From: Pseudomonas cerasi
GTDB lineage: Bacteria > Pseudomonadota > Gammaproteobacteria > Pseudomonadales > Pseudomonadaceae
Length of the DNA stretch: 64,000 nt
Direction of reading: 5' to 3'
Assembly: GCF_900074915.1 (NCBI RefSeq)
Contig: NZ_LT222319.1
Span: 2,451,001 to 2,515,000 of the forward strand
Position numbers and translations under genes: made by a program. Positions 44,582 through 53,089 of the stretch are shown one piece after another (the first letter of the stretch is position 1; every line of letters starts with the position of its first letter). The notes below the pieces were generated by a model. The model was not told the origin of the DNA. It ran no database searches and saw nothing but the letters and a program-made list of their open reading frames with translations.

Positions 44582-45418
44582 TCAGAGCCTGCCTTGCTCG
44601 CGCAACAGTGCGCCAATGCGTTCTATCTCCAGCTCGCCCTGAATCAGCGCGGCTTTGCTGGTGTGTACCGAGTAGTAGCCTGTGACCAGGTCGTGCGGGT
44701 GCTTGACTGCCGATCCCAGCACGAAGTGGGCATCACCCTTGGCGACGATGTCGATGGGGCGATCCGATTCCTCGAAAATCACCAGCTCACCCGTGCCGAT
44801 CGGGCCGCCTGCGTCCAGCTGTCCGGTGTGGACTGCCAGCCAGCCCACACTATGGCCAGCGGGTGGTGTATAGCGCCAGTGCTCGCCATCCTTGAGCTGT
44901 ACTGCCAGATAATTCATGTCTTCCGGTGCCGGCAGGCTGCTTTTTGCGCTGCCATAGCGTCCCAGAAGCACGTTTGCCGGGCCTTGTTGCGCAACCTGCG
45001 CTGCCGACAGGTATACGCTTTGTGCCGGGCCATTTTCCTGCGCGGCGGGCAGTGCGACCCATAGCTGAAAGCCCCTGACTGCCGAACCGCTGATTGGCTG
45101 GGCGTCATGCCAGACGCCATTGCCGGCGTTCATCCATTCCACACCGCCGCTGGGCAGTACTCCGGATTTGCCGGTGGTGTCTTCATAGGTGAGTTCGCCT
45201 TCGATCATGTAGGTCAGCGTCGCGATACCCGAATGCGGGTGCATGCCGAATCCTGTTTTCCCCGGCTCGGACGTGAAGCCGATTCGATCCAGAAACACGA
45301 AAGGCTTCAACAATTGACCCAGATCGCCCGGGCTCACCAGTCGGGTGATCGGCCCTCGGGTTTTGCCGGTAGTGCGATGGGTAATGGCGCGTGGCCGAAT
45401 ACTGGCGATGCTGTTCAT
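44582..45418 (-). CDS. Pirin-family protein
   Basis: 278 residues from ATG 45418, behind AGAGGAG. Bicupin with the N-terminal metal site FGMHPHSGIATLTYMIEGEL (His-x-His, later Glu) and GVEWMNAGNGVWHDAQP. Pirins can have quercetinase-like dioxygenase or redox-sensor roles. The divergent LysR gene 112 bases away is the likely regulator, the usual pirin-LysR arrangement in proteobacteria. Confidence 0.85.
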   Translation of the reverse strand: MNSIASIRPRAITHRTTGKTRGPITRLVSPGDLGQLLKPFVFLDRIGFTSEPGKTGFGMHPHSGIATLTYMIEGELTYEDTTGKSGVLPSGGVEWMNAGNGVWHDAQPISGSAVRGFQLWVALPAAQENGPAQSVYLSAAQVAQQGPANVLLGRYGSAKSSLPAPEDMNYLAVQLKDGEHWRYTPPAGHSVGWLAVHTGQLDAGGPIGTGELVIFEESDRPIDIVAKGDAHFVLGSAVKHPHDLVTGYYSVHTSKAALIQGELEIERIGALLREQGRL

Positions 45419-45530
45419 GGCGTTCTCCTCTGGGCCTTGATGCCTGAGCGCCAAGAATAAGCGTCAATGGATTGCTTGATTAGCCGGTATAGTTGGCTTG
45501 GACTGATCCATAAATTGAAGGAATCCGGGC

Positions 45531-46439
45531 ATGGTGTTCGATCTCAATGACGTTGCCCTGTTTGTGCAGGTGGTGCGCAGCGGCAGTTTTGCCCAGGCAG
45601 CAAGGCACTTGGGCATGCCTTCCAATACGATCAGCCGCAGGGTTCAGCAACTGGAAATGCAGCTGGACACTCGCCTGTTGCAGCGATCGACGCGCAAGCT
45701 GGTGCTCACTCAGGCTGGAGAGGATTTCTACGGCCGTTGCGTCGGTGCGGTCGACGGAGTGATGGAGGCCGCAGAACAGCTTGCTTCAGGGCGTGATGAG
45801 CCGGGTGGTCTGGTACGTATCGCAGCGATGGCTGATTTCTTCGACTTTTTCTCGATGGACTGGGTGGCCGGTTTTCTTGCCCGCTACCCGCGCGTTCAAC
45901 TGGAGTTCGTGCTCAGTGATGATCACGCCGACCTGATCGCTGACCGGCTGGACATCGCCTTTCGGGGCGGCCCCTTGCAGGACTCGGGATACGTTGGGCG
46001 GCAATTGATCGATGAAAGCCATGACACGATGGTCGCCAGTCCGACTTATATTGCCGCTTACGGCATGCCTGATTCCCTGCAGAGCCTGCACAGCCATTAT
46101 TGTGTCAGCGCAGCGCATCGCGGTGGCGTCACAGCCTGGCGGTTGCTCGGGCCGGACGCGAAGATGCATGAGGTGCACATTGCCAGCCGGTTCAATGCCA
46201 ACACCGCGCAGGCGTTGCGCAAGGCGACACTTGCCGGGCTCGGTATCGCGTTGTTGCCAGCGACGCTGATCCGCTCGGATCTGCGGGATGGCCGACTGGT
46301 GCCGGTACTGGCGCAGTACCAGCGCACCAGCCATGGTTTGCATGTGCTTTACCCCAGTCGGCAACATCTGCCGCCAGCGGTGTCGGCATTTATTGCGCTG
46401 GTGATGGACAAGCTCAGGGACAAGGCGTTTGCGGTATGA
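45531..46439 (+). CDS. LysR-family transcriptional regulator (pirin-linked)
   Basis: 302 residues. Helix-turn-helix SFAQAARHLGMPSNTISRRV at the N-terminus and an effector domain ending in YPSRQHLPPAVSAFIALV, a CrgA/PecT-type LysR. Divergent from the pirin gene, so probably its regulator. Confidence 0.85.
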   Translation: MVFDLNDVALFVQVVRSGSFAQAARHLGMPSNTISRRVQQLEMQLDTRLLQRSTRKLVLTQAGEDFYGRCVGAVDGVMEAAEQLASGRDEPGGLVRIAAMADFFDFFSMDWVAGFLARYPRVQLEFVLSDDHADLIADRLDIAFRGGPLQDSGYVGRQLIDESHDTMVASPTYIAAYGMPDSLQSLHSHYCVSAAHRGGVTAWRLLGPDAKMHEVHIASRFNANTAQALRKATLAGLGIALLPATLIRSDLRDGRLVPVLAQYQRTSHGLHVLYPSRQHLPPAVSAFIALVMDKLRDKAFAV

Positions 46440-46608
46440 CAATCATTCTGACAGGTGATCGAGATCACATCGGGTTGGCGGTCGTATTACCGGTCGATCT
46501 AAGGAGGCTCGACCCGAAAGCGTGGGGTGTCGTCAACTTTCGGGGCGGAGATACTTGTATTTCTACATTCCGAGTGAGCATTGAGATGCGCGCGCAGGCG
46601 CATGGAGG

Positions 46609-47457
46609 TCAGCGTTTGAAAGTGCGCGTGAGTAGCCCTTGCAGATACATGGCGCCCGGATTGCCAGCGTCGCTCAAGAGGTAAATATAGTGTTTGGGCA
46701 GGGCGGGCAAAAGCACGCCTTCGATGTTCGCGGTCAGACTGTCGTTCAGCATACCAGTCTCCATCAGCCCGATGGCCAAGCCACTGCGGATGGTAGCGTC
46801 AACCGCTGGAGAACTTGCACTTTCGAGCAGAACACGATGGGGTAGCCCTACCTTCCTGAGGGCATCGATGTCTGCGTCACGATAGGGGCAGCCCTGTAAC
46901 TGCACTGCGATTGGCAATGGCATATCAGGATCGTATTTGAACTCTCGAGAGGCAACCCAGCAAGGCGAGGTCGTACATATCAATTCGCCTTGGCTCAGGC
47001 GTTGCGGAGAAACCACCAAGGTGATATCCAGTAAATGCCGTGAGAAGAGGCTGAACAGCTCCCCGCTCGAGCGTGCCTCCACCTCCAGTTGCAGTGAAGG
47101 ATTACTCATTACAAATACCGGCAGCAGGTCTGTCATCACGCCGGCTGCATAGGAGTCTGGCACCCCCAGTCTCAGCTTTCCTTTGAGCAGTTGTGGCGAC
47201 AGGGACGCCAGTAAACGGTCGTGGCTTAGCAGAAATTCGGTCGTATCAGCCAGTAAGCGTCGACCAAACTGCGTAAGTTCGACCAGTTGGTTGTTGCGAT
47301 TGAAAAGACGTTGCCCTACCAGTTCTTCAAGCTTTTGAATTTGCGTCGTCACGGCAGAAGGGCTTCGGTTGACGTAACCTGCCGCCTCTTTGAACCGGCC
47401 AAATCGCGCCACCGCATGAAAAGTTCTTAATACATCAACGTCAAGTGCGCGCGCCAT
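46609..47457 (-). CDS. LysR-family regulator, candidate regulator of the phosphonate cluster
   Basis: 282 residues. Helix-turn-helix LRTFHAVARFGRFKEAAGYV, NRSPSAVTTQIQKLEELVG. It is divergent from the methyltransferase gene with 115 AT-rich bases between them, which makes it the natural pathway regulator for the plus-strand arm of the phosphonate cluster; inference from position. Confidence 0.85.
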   Translation of the reverse strand: MARALDVDVLRTFHAVARFGRFKEAAGYVNRSPSAVTTQIQKLEELVGQRLFNRNNQLVELTQFGRRLLADTTEFLLSHDRLLASLSPQLLKGKLRLGVPDSYAAGVMTDLLPVFVMSNPSLQLEVEARSSGELFSLFSRHLLDITLVVSPQRLSQGELICTTSPCWVASREFKYDPDMPLPIAVQLQGCPYRDADIDALRKVGLPHRVLLESASSPAVDATIRSGLAIGLMETGMLNDSLTANIEGVLLPALPKHYIYLLSDAGNPGAMYLQGLLTRTFKR

Positions 47458-47572
47458 AATTCAATTCCTTTTAATTATAAGTTTTGATCATTCAAATCGA
47501 CAAATTATCGGCGTTACTATAGGTTTGCTAGCCATATTTGGCGGTTAATCTCCATGGAGTCTGGAAATAGTT

Positions 47573-48583
47573 ATGTCTATCAGTGAGTTGGTAATAAGGG
47601 CGTTGAGTAGGCATAAGGGATTCGAGTCGGCACACATATGGAGTGTCGAGAACGAGGAGAAGTACTCGACACTTGAGCTGCAGCGCGCCTCGGGATTGCG
47701 AAGTAAGCTGGTCAGCAAAGAGATCTTCTCACTCATGCGTCACCTCAATCATGAAGGTATTTTCACTCGTGGTCTTTGTAGCGGAATCCAGGGTCAAGGC
47801 TCTCTAAAAGATACCCTCGCTGCGTTCGGTGAACACATGTCTGCATTGGCCCAAGGGAAAAAGGTGCACTACGTGGAGCTCGGTCCAGAGCCTATAAAAA
47901 CTGCTCATTTGGTCAAGGCTTTAAGGACTCAAGCGTCAGGCATACTGCTCTATACAGCAGTTGACATCAATGAGACCTCAGAGCTTTCAATGAAAAATGC
48001 TATTGCACCATTACTCGACAATGAGAATAATTTTCATTATGTAGCGGCCAATTATCATCACCTTTGCCGATCTGACATCGACAGGAAGCAAGACCTGACG
48101 TTAATCACTATGCTTGGTTTTCAAGAGGGCAATGAACTCCCGACGGTCATCGGCGAACTGATACGGAATTTAAGCGACAGCACGACCTATGTCGTTTCGG
48201 AAATGCAGCTTTATATCGAAGGCCATAACAAACATATTTATGATTTTTATCAAAACGACTGCATGGTCGCCTTCTCGAGACTGGTTAGCCAACTCCAGGA
48301 TTTCCAAGCGACGGGGGACCATATTGTAACGTTATTGACACTTCCTGTTCTGGGGCGCGAGCTTTATGCCGCCGTTACCCTGCAGCCAGGCACACGGGAC
48401 GGCGTCCCCGGTTATTTGATCACCAACATCTGTCTGAAATACACCATGGAGCAATTTCGCGCCATTCGTCAATACCAAGGCTTGGAGGTGATTGACGAGT
48501 TCATGACTGGAGACGCCAGCGTCGTCTACCAACTTTCCCGCCTGAAAAAGCCGGGACGTGATGCAGGGAGTGTCATCCAGTGA
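47573..48583 (+). CDS. EgtD-like SAM-dependent N-methyltransferase
   Basis: 336 residues. The SAM-binding strand reads VHYVELGPEPIKT, corresponding to the Glu-Leu-Gly-x-Gly-x-x-x-Lys-Thr block of histidine N-alpha-methyltransferase (EgtD), followed by YTAVDIN, a FLGSTIGN-like block (ITMLGFQEGN) and a C-terminal ICLKYTMEQF. EgtD trimethylates an amine. Here the usual histidine-binding features are not evident, so another amine, such as an aminophosphonate, is possible (inference). Its stop overlaps the GTG of the oxygenase gene. AT-richer than upstream genes. Confidence 0.7.
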   Translation: MSISELVIRALSRHKGFESAHIWSVENEEKYSTLELQRASGLRSKLVSKEIFSLMRHLNHEGIFTRGLCSGIQGQGSLKDTLAAFGEHMSALAQGKKVHYVELGPEPIKTAHLVKALRTQASGILLYTAVDINETSELSMKNAIAPLLDNENNFHYVAANYHHLCRSDIDRKQDLTLITMLGFQEGNELPTVIGELIRNLSDSTTYVVSEMQLYIEGHNKHIYDFYQNDCMVAFSRLVSQLQDFQATGDHIVTLLTLPVLGRELYAAVTLQPGTRDGVPGYLITNICLKYTMEQFRAIRQYQGLEVIDEFMTGDASVVYQLSRLKKPGRDAGSVIQ

Positions 48584-49575
48584 ATGACAGCCCCTATGCA
48601 TTGCCGGTTTTCGCACAAGGTCTGCGCCGCGCCAGGGTGGCATTGAAAACGTCCTTCACACCCTCACCCAAGCGGCTGCCTGTCAATGAGACGGTGTCGT
48701 TGGTGTGGGATGATCGATTCGTTGAGGTCGGAAGTGACTGGGTTCGAGATGCCAGAACGCTCGCTGATCTCGGGTATAAAAACTCCTTTTTTGGAGGCAT
48801 TGCGCCGGAACGTATGACCGCCATAGCTCGCCTGCGCCACTGGTTGGCCGATGAAGCGGTCCTGGCTTTGCGACATGATTGCATGGCCTTGGAGTGTTAT
48901 TCAGAAGAGCGTGACTGGATCATTACCAAACGCACGCGCGGGGCCACGCAATATTCGAAGTTTATCGATGGCATGATGAACAGCCGGGCATTCCTGTTGG
49001 CTGTTTCGCGTATCGCCGGCGTCCCCCTTGTTCCTTACCCGCTGGTCAATGCACGCTCACAGGTTAATTACTACTATCCGCGCCACGCACCCAACCAGAA
49101 AGAACAGGTCGGCATGTGGCACACTGACGGTACCTCTTTTGTCTTGAATATTCTGATGTCCGATGCGGACGAGTTCGAGGGCGGTAATTTTCTTTGTCAT
49201 GAAGGCACGGTTGATACCTTTCAGAAGGGGGAACCTCAACAGGCGTTTGTCAGAAAGGCAGACCTCGTCAGTACTGGCGATTCGTTATTCATCCACGGCA
49301 GCAGATTGTTCCATGGTGTAGAACCAGTGGTTGAGGGACGTCGCATGTCATTGGTACTGTCGTTCCACAATCCTTACTCCACTGAAGACGTCAACCAGTT
49401 CTGGCACCTTGCCTCTGACGACGGGATCGGCAAAACCCTTAATGGGTGGATGAAGCTAAAGCGCGATCTGACTAGAGACGCGGCAGAGCAGTATCTCCGT
49501 CTCGGAATAAAAGCCATAACGTTTGACGATCTTTTGTCCTGTCAGCCTGAGGTATCAGGGCACTATCGCTCATAA
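48580..49575 (+). CDS. 2-oxoglutarate/Fe(II)-dependent oxygenase
   Basis: 331 residues from GTG 48580, coupled by GTGA to the methyltransferase; AGGGAG lies upstream. The facial triad is MWHTDGTSF (His-x-Asp) and RLFHGVEP (distal His), and the 2-oxoglutarate Arg follows in EGRRMSLVLSF. It should hydroxylate, desaturate or cyclise a substrate while decarboxylating 2-oxoglutarate. With the methyltransferase it forms a plausible tailoring pair for the phosphonate product. A broken exporter gene follows 11 bases on. Confidence 0.8.
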   Translation: MNDSPYALPVFAQGLRRARVALKTSFTPSPKRLPVNETVSLVWDDRFVEVGSDWVRDARTLADLGYKNSFFGGIAPERMTAIARLRHWLADEAVLALRHDCMALECYSEERDWIITKRTRGATQYSKFIDGMMNSRAFLLAVSRIAGVPLVPYPLVNARSQVNYYYPRHAPNQKEQVGMWHTDGTSFVLNILMSDADEFEGGNFLCHEGTVDTFQKGEPQQAFVRKADLVSTGDSLFIHGSRLFHGVEPVVEGRRMSLVLSFHNPYSTEDVNQFWHLASDDGIGKTLNGWMKLKRDLTRDAAEQYLRLGIKAITFDDLLSCQPEVSGHYRS

Positions 49576-49586
49576 CCGGATTTTTT

Positions 49587-49784
49587 ATGAGCGTGATTGG
49601 CTTGCCATTGCTATTCGTTCTGTCCTGGATTTCAGGGTTTATTGGGGCGGGTAGGGGGCAAGCCACGGGTGCTTCCATTCAATGTCTGCCGCTCGTGTGG
49701 CTCTGCTGTAGTTGTATCTGCAGCCACCGGTGACTCTGATCTGGGGCGCCATGGTGTTCGACGCCGCACCTGTCCATGGACTTT
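49587..49784 (+). pseudogene. EamA/DMT-type exporter remnant
   Basis: ATG 49587 starts MSVIGLPLLFVLSWISGFIG, the typical first helix of EamA (10-TM) transporters. After about 22 codons the sequence jumps to the C-terminal part in another frame (MSAARVALL, TAG stop, LYLQPPVTLIWGAMVF, matching the PPVTALLxWLLFGE region). Most of the gene, about 200 codons, is deleted. It was probably the exporter of the cluster product. Confidence 0.65.
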
Positions 49785-50233
49785 CATGGCTGCAGCAGTT
49801 TTTTCTCCCAGCCCTGTGGGGTCTCGGTATAGCATTCGCGCAGGTGCAGTCGACTCTCCCTGAACGTAAGAAATTCTATCGTCACAGGGCGCACTATAAA
49901 TGCTCCCCAGTTTTCGGGTTTGTGTATGGGGTTATCCCCGACTGCTTTTTTCATGTTCTGGAATTTTTCCAACATCTCTTGCTCTGACGAAAGCGGCTGG
50001 CTCTGCTGGCAGCTGATGGTCGTCAGCTGTGCACTTCTGGAGCGCGACTGCCAATACACCTCGGCTTTTTCCTTGGCGACCGGACTGGATATCCCTTTGA
50101 CCCTGACCTGGTAACCTGGACGCTCCCACCAGAACGTCAGTGCCACCTTCGGATTGTGCTGAAGTTCATTGCCTTTTTGCGAGTCGAGAAAAGTACAGAA
50201 AACAAAGCCTTCTTCGTCGACTGACTTCAAGTC
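49784..50233 (-). pseudogene. PNPOx-like flavoenzyme (PdxH/PhzG type), N-terminus lost
   Basis: About 150 C-terminal residues remain: DEEGFVFCTFLDSQKGNEL, PKVALTFWW, GYQVRVKG, YWQSRSRSAQL, and the C-terminal SRLHLRECY and GWEKKLLQP, all matching the pyridoxamine-phosphate-oxidase family. About 60 N-terminal residues are missing; the open frame upstream is IS21 sequence. Family members oxidise PMP/PNP or act in phenazine-type biosynthesis. Its deletion is linked to the IS21 insertion. Confidence 0.75.
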
Positions 50234-50394
50234 TGTTGGCGCTGATTGAAAACTGACCCACCCTGCCGATTGAAAATTGACCCAGGACGGATTGCTGATT
50301 TTTGCCCCAGCAATTGTGGATAAGCTTAGCAGCAGTGTTCCGATTGAAGACGCATCAAGCCCCACCGCATGCAGCAGGGCATTTATGGTGCGGA

Positions 50395-51198
50395 TCAAAA
50401 TGGCTCATCGTCCTCGATATCATTTCCGTCCTTTCGCTTTCGTTCGCGTGTTTTGATCTTTGTCTGGGCAGCCAATGTGCTGTGTTGTAGGCGGTAGGAC
50501 TCGTTGCCCGTTTCGACGATGTGGCAGTGGTGTGTCAGCCGATCCAGCAACGCGGTGGTCATCTTGGCGTCGCCAAACACACTCGACCATTCCGAGAAGC
50601 TCAGGTTGGTGGTGATGACCACGCTGGTGTGTTCGTACAGTTTGGACAGCAGGTGAAATAACAGGGCGCCACCGCTTTGGCTGAAGGGCAAATATCCGAG
50701 TTCATCCAGTATCACCAGGTCTGTGCGCAGCAGTGCCTGGGCGATTCGCCCTGCCTTGCCATCGTACTTCTCACGCTCCAGCAGATTCACCAGATCCACC
50801 GTGGAAAAGAAGCGCACGCGTTTGTTGTAGGCCGTGATTCCGGATACAGCCAAGGCACTGGCCAGGTGTGTTTTCCCGGTGCCAGGGCCGCCGATGAACA
50901 CGACATTCTGCGCGGTTTCAGTGAACGCCAAGCTGGATAGATCGCTGACCAGCCGGGCATCAGCGCTGGAAGCGCTGAAGTCAAAGCCAGCTAAGTCACG
51001 GTGCATGGGGAGTTTTGCCATGTTCATCTGATGATTCACCGAGCGCACCGCGCGATCCGCATGTTCCTGCTGAAGCAGATGTTCCAGCAGCCATTTCGAT
51101 GAAGCCGTCGACGCTGTTCCTTGAGAGACCAGTTCTTCCCAAGCACTGGCCATGCCGTGCAGGCGCAGTTCTTTGAGTTCAGTCATTAGGTCACGCAT
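50395..51198 (-). CDS. istB: IS21 helper ATPase IstB
   Basis: 267 residues from ATG 51198. AAA+ ATPase of IstB/DnaC type: Walker [14 protein letters not shown], Walker [12 protein letters not shown], sensor region [12 protein letters not shown]. Its start overlaps the istA stop by 8 bases. Complete, so the element may be mobile. Confidence 0.92.
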   Translation of the reverse strand: MRDLMTELKELRLHGMASAWEELVSQGTASTASSKWLLEHLLQQEHADRAVRSVNHQMNMAKLPMHRDLAGFDFSASSADARLVSDLSSLAFTETAQNVVFIGGPGTGKTHLASALAVSGITAYNKRVRFFSTVDLVNLLEREKYDGKAGRIAQALLRTDLVILDELGYLPFSQSGGALLFHLLSKLYEHTSVVITTNLSFSEWSSVFGDAKMTTALLDRLTHHCHIVETGNESYRLQHSTLAAQTKIKTRERKRKDGNDIEDDEPF

Positions 51199-52699
51199 TG
51201 CGATTCTCCTCATCGGTCGTACGGAGCCGGTCGTAGCGTGCTGTATTGGCAACCGGCGCCACTTTGAGTTGCAGGCTGGTTTCTACACAGGGAGGTGGTG
51301 CGGTGGAGGTCAGGCGGGCAACGACATTGAGGATGTGATCGGCGCTCAGACTTCCCGATTCAAGTACCAGCTCCACCGCCACCAGCACTGGTTCGAGACC
51401 GGCGATGGGCACAGCAGCCAGTACCTGCATCATGATTCGATCACCGTTGGTGTGACGCCTCAGTCCGCGTTTAAGAAGCTGTAACGGTTTTGGCAGATCA
51501 GCAAATGGAGCGCCATTGCGCAGTGCACCAGGCTTGCGTTCGATGAGTGGGATGTAGTGCTGCCAGTCAAAACCGATCTGATCTCGATCAAAGAGGCGCT
51601 CGTGACTGGCGATCACCGTTTCGTCGGCAATGACCACGATTCGCGAAGGGTACAAACGGCTGCTGACCCATTGATCCACACGCTCGCAAGGCACCGAATA
51701 ACGATTGCGCGCCACGCTGATCAGGCAGGTGCTAGAGACACGGACGGTGCGTTCCACGTAGCCATCAAAGGCCGTCGGCATCGGCATCATTTCAGCCTGC
51801 TCCAGCTCCAGGGCTTCTGCCACCGTCAAACCGTTGTACTGCGGATGTACAAGTTCAGCCCAGAGCGTACGACAGCGTTGGCCGAGCCAGACGTTCAGCT
51901 CCTCGAAGGTATGGAACATGCAATTTTGAGCATCGAGCCAGATTCGCCTCCGGCTGTCTTGCACGTTCTTTTCGACGATGCCTTTCTCCCAGCCAGAGGC
52001 CACGTTGCAGAAGTCCGGATCGAACAGATAGTGCGCGCACATCACGGAAAACCGGGCATTGACCGTGCGGCCTTTGCCTTTGTTAACCTTGTCGACAGCC
52101 GTTTTCATGTTGTCGTAGATGCCGCGACGTGGCACGCCACCCAACGCTCCAAACGAACGTGTATGGGCATCAAACAGCATCTCGTGGCCTTGACTGGGGT
52201 ACGCAACCAACCAGAACGCGCGACTTGCGCACAGCTTCATATGGGAGACCTGGATACGTCGAAACAGGCCACCGATCAGCAGGCCTTCTTCGCTCCAGTC
52301 AAACTGAAAGGCCTCACCGAGGGCAAAAGTCAGCGGTACAAAAGCGCGTACAGACTTGCCTTGCTCGCACCGCCAAGAGCGGACAAACGCCGTGAGCTGG
52401 CTGTAACCGCCGTCATAACCCTCGGCCTTGATCTGCTCAAAAAGTGCCTTGGCGCTCCTACGGTTGTGTTTTGGCCGGAACGAATCAGCCTTGAGCGCCT
52501 GCTCTAAGGTCTCGTGAAAAGGGTTGAGCTTATTGAAGGATGCGCACCGTTGGTACGCCGGTTGATTGGCTTCGGGCGCTCTGACCCATTTTCGGATGGT
52601 GTTTCTCGACAGCCCGGTACGCTTGGCTATCTGATGCAGCGAGAGCTTGTCGCGGAAGTACATCCGCCGGATTTTTCCCAACATTTCCATGCTGATCAC
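51191..52699 (-). CDS. istA: IS21 transposase IstA
   Basis: 502 residues. N-terminal helix-turn-helix [21 protein letters not shown], then an rve integrase core ([29 protein letters not shown] carrying the DDE residues) and a C-terminal beta domain. Complete length for the family. Confidence 0.92.
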   Translation of the reverse strand: MISMEMLGKIRRMYFRDKLSLHQIAKRTGLSRNTIRKWVRAPEANQPAYQRCASFNKLNPFHETLEQALKADSFRPKHNRRSAKALFEQIKAEGYDGGYSQLTAFVRSWRCEQGKSVRAFVPLTFALGEAFQFDWSEEGLLIGGLFRRIQVSHMKLCASRAFWLVAYPSQGHEMLFDAHTRSFGALGGVPRRGIYDNMKTAVDKVNKGKGRTVNARFSVMCAHYLFDPDFCNVASGWEKGIVEKNVQDSRRRIWLDAQNCMFHTFEELNVWLGQRCRTLWAELVHPQYNGLTVAEALELEQAEMMPMPTAFDGYVERTVRVSSTCLISVARNRYSVPCERVDQWVSSRLYPSRIVVIADETVIASHERLFDRDQIGFDWQHYIPLIERKPGALRNGAPFADLPKPLQLLKRGLRRHTNGDRIMMQVLAAVPIAGLEPVLVAVELVLESGSLSADHILNVVARLTSTAPPPCVETSLQLKVAPVANTARYDRLRTTDEENRNA

Positions 52700-52805
52700 C
52701 CTGTGTTCTCCTGCTCAAAAAGTGAGCAGAAGCAGTTGAACACCTGGGTCAGTTTTCAGTCGGCAGAACAGCCTCTACTGGGTCAGTTTTCGGTCAGCGG
52801 CAACA

Positions 52806-53089
52806 CCTGGTGCCATGCGGCGTGCATATTCGAGTGATTTCTGGCCTACGTAATCGTCCAGATAATCCACTGGCCGGCCCAGTCTCCGGGCCAATAGCGT
52901 TGCGAGCCACGGTGTCTGCTGCGCTGTCCCTTTTTTGAAGTCCCCCTGGTGATTCAGAATGATGATCCGCCGTTCATTCGAGAGCAGCGGTATCAGCGAG
53001 GAAACATCTTCATCAATCCTGGGGTGCTCGTGCACCCCCGGGTTGATATTGATGCCAGCACTGTAGAGGAGAGTAGGTTGAGTACTCAT
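52806..53089 (-). pseudogene. Phosphoglycerate-kinase homologue, truncated by IS21
   Basis: Only about 94 N-terminal residues remain. They match the PGK N-domain layout: a ...NINPGVHEHPRIDEDVSSLIPLL strand-helix pair (in PGK: DFNVP...D..RI...LPTI), IIILNHQGDF (PGK: LSHLGRP), LATLLARRLGRPVDYLDDYVG, then RMAPGV. The frame then enters the IS. It overlaps the aminotransferase gene by 4 bases, so it was part of the minus-strand operon. I infer that it phosphorylated the carboxylate of a phosphono acid. ATP-binding C-domain absent: not functional. Confidence 0.65.

Larger units (their letters stand above)
50234..52805 (-). mobile_element. IS21-family insertion sequence
   Basis: About 2.57 kb with istA and istB. 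The ends are inverted repeats: TGTTGGCGCTGATTGAAAAC at the left and, read inward from the right, TGTTGCCGCTGACCGAAAAC. Further subterminal repeats of the word ACTGACCCA lie inside both ends, as usual for IS21. I find no matching target duplication (left flank ...CAAGTC, right flank CCTGGT...). That fits a deletion next to the element after insertion. It separates two truncated cluster genes. Confidence 0.85.

Noticed and set aside
50234..52805. IS21 as carrier that brought in the phosphonate genes
   Set aside because: Only one copy is seen and it interrupts cluster genes, so it arrived after the cluster.
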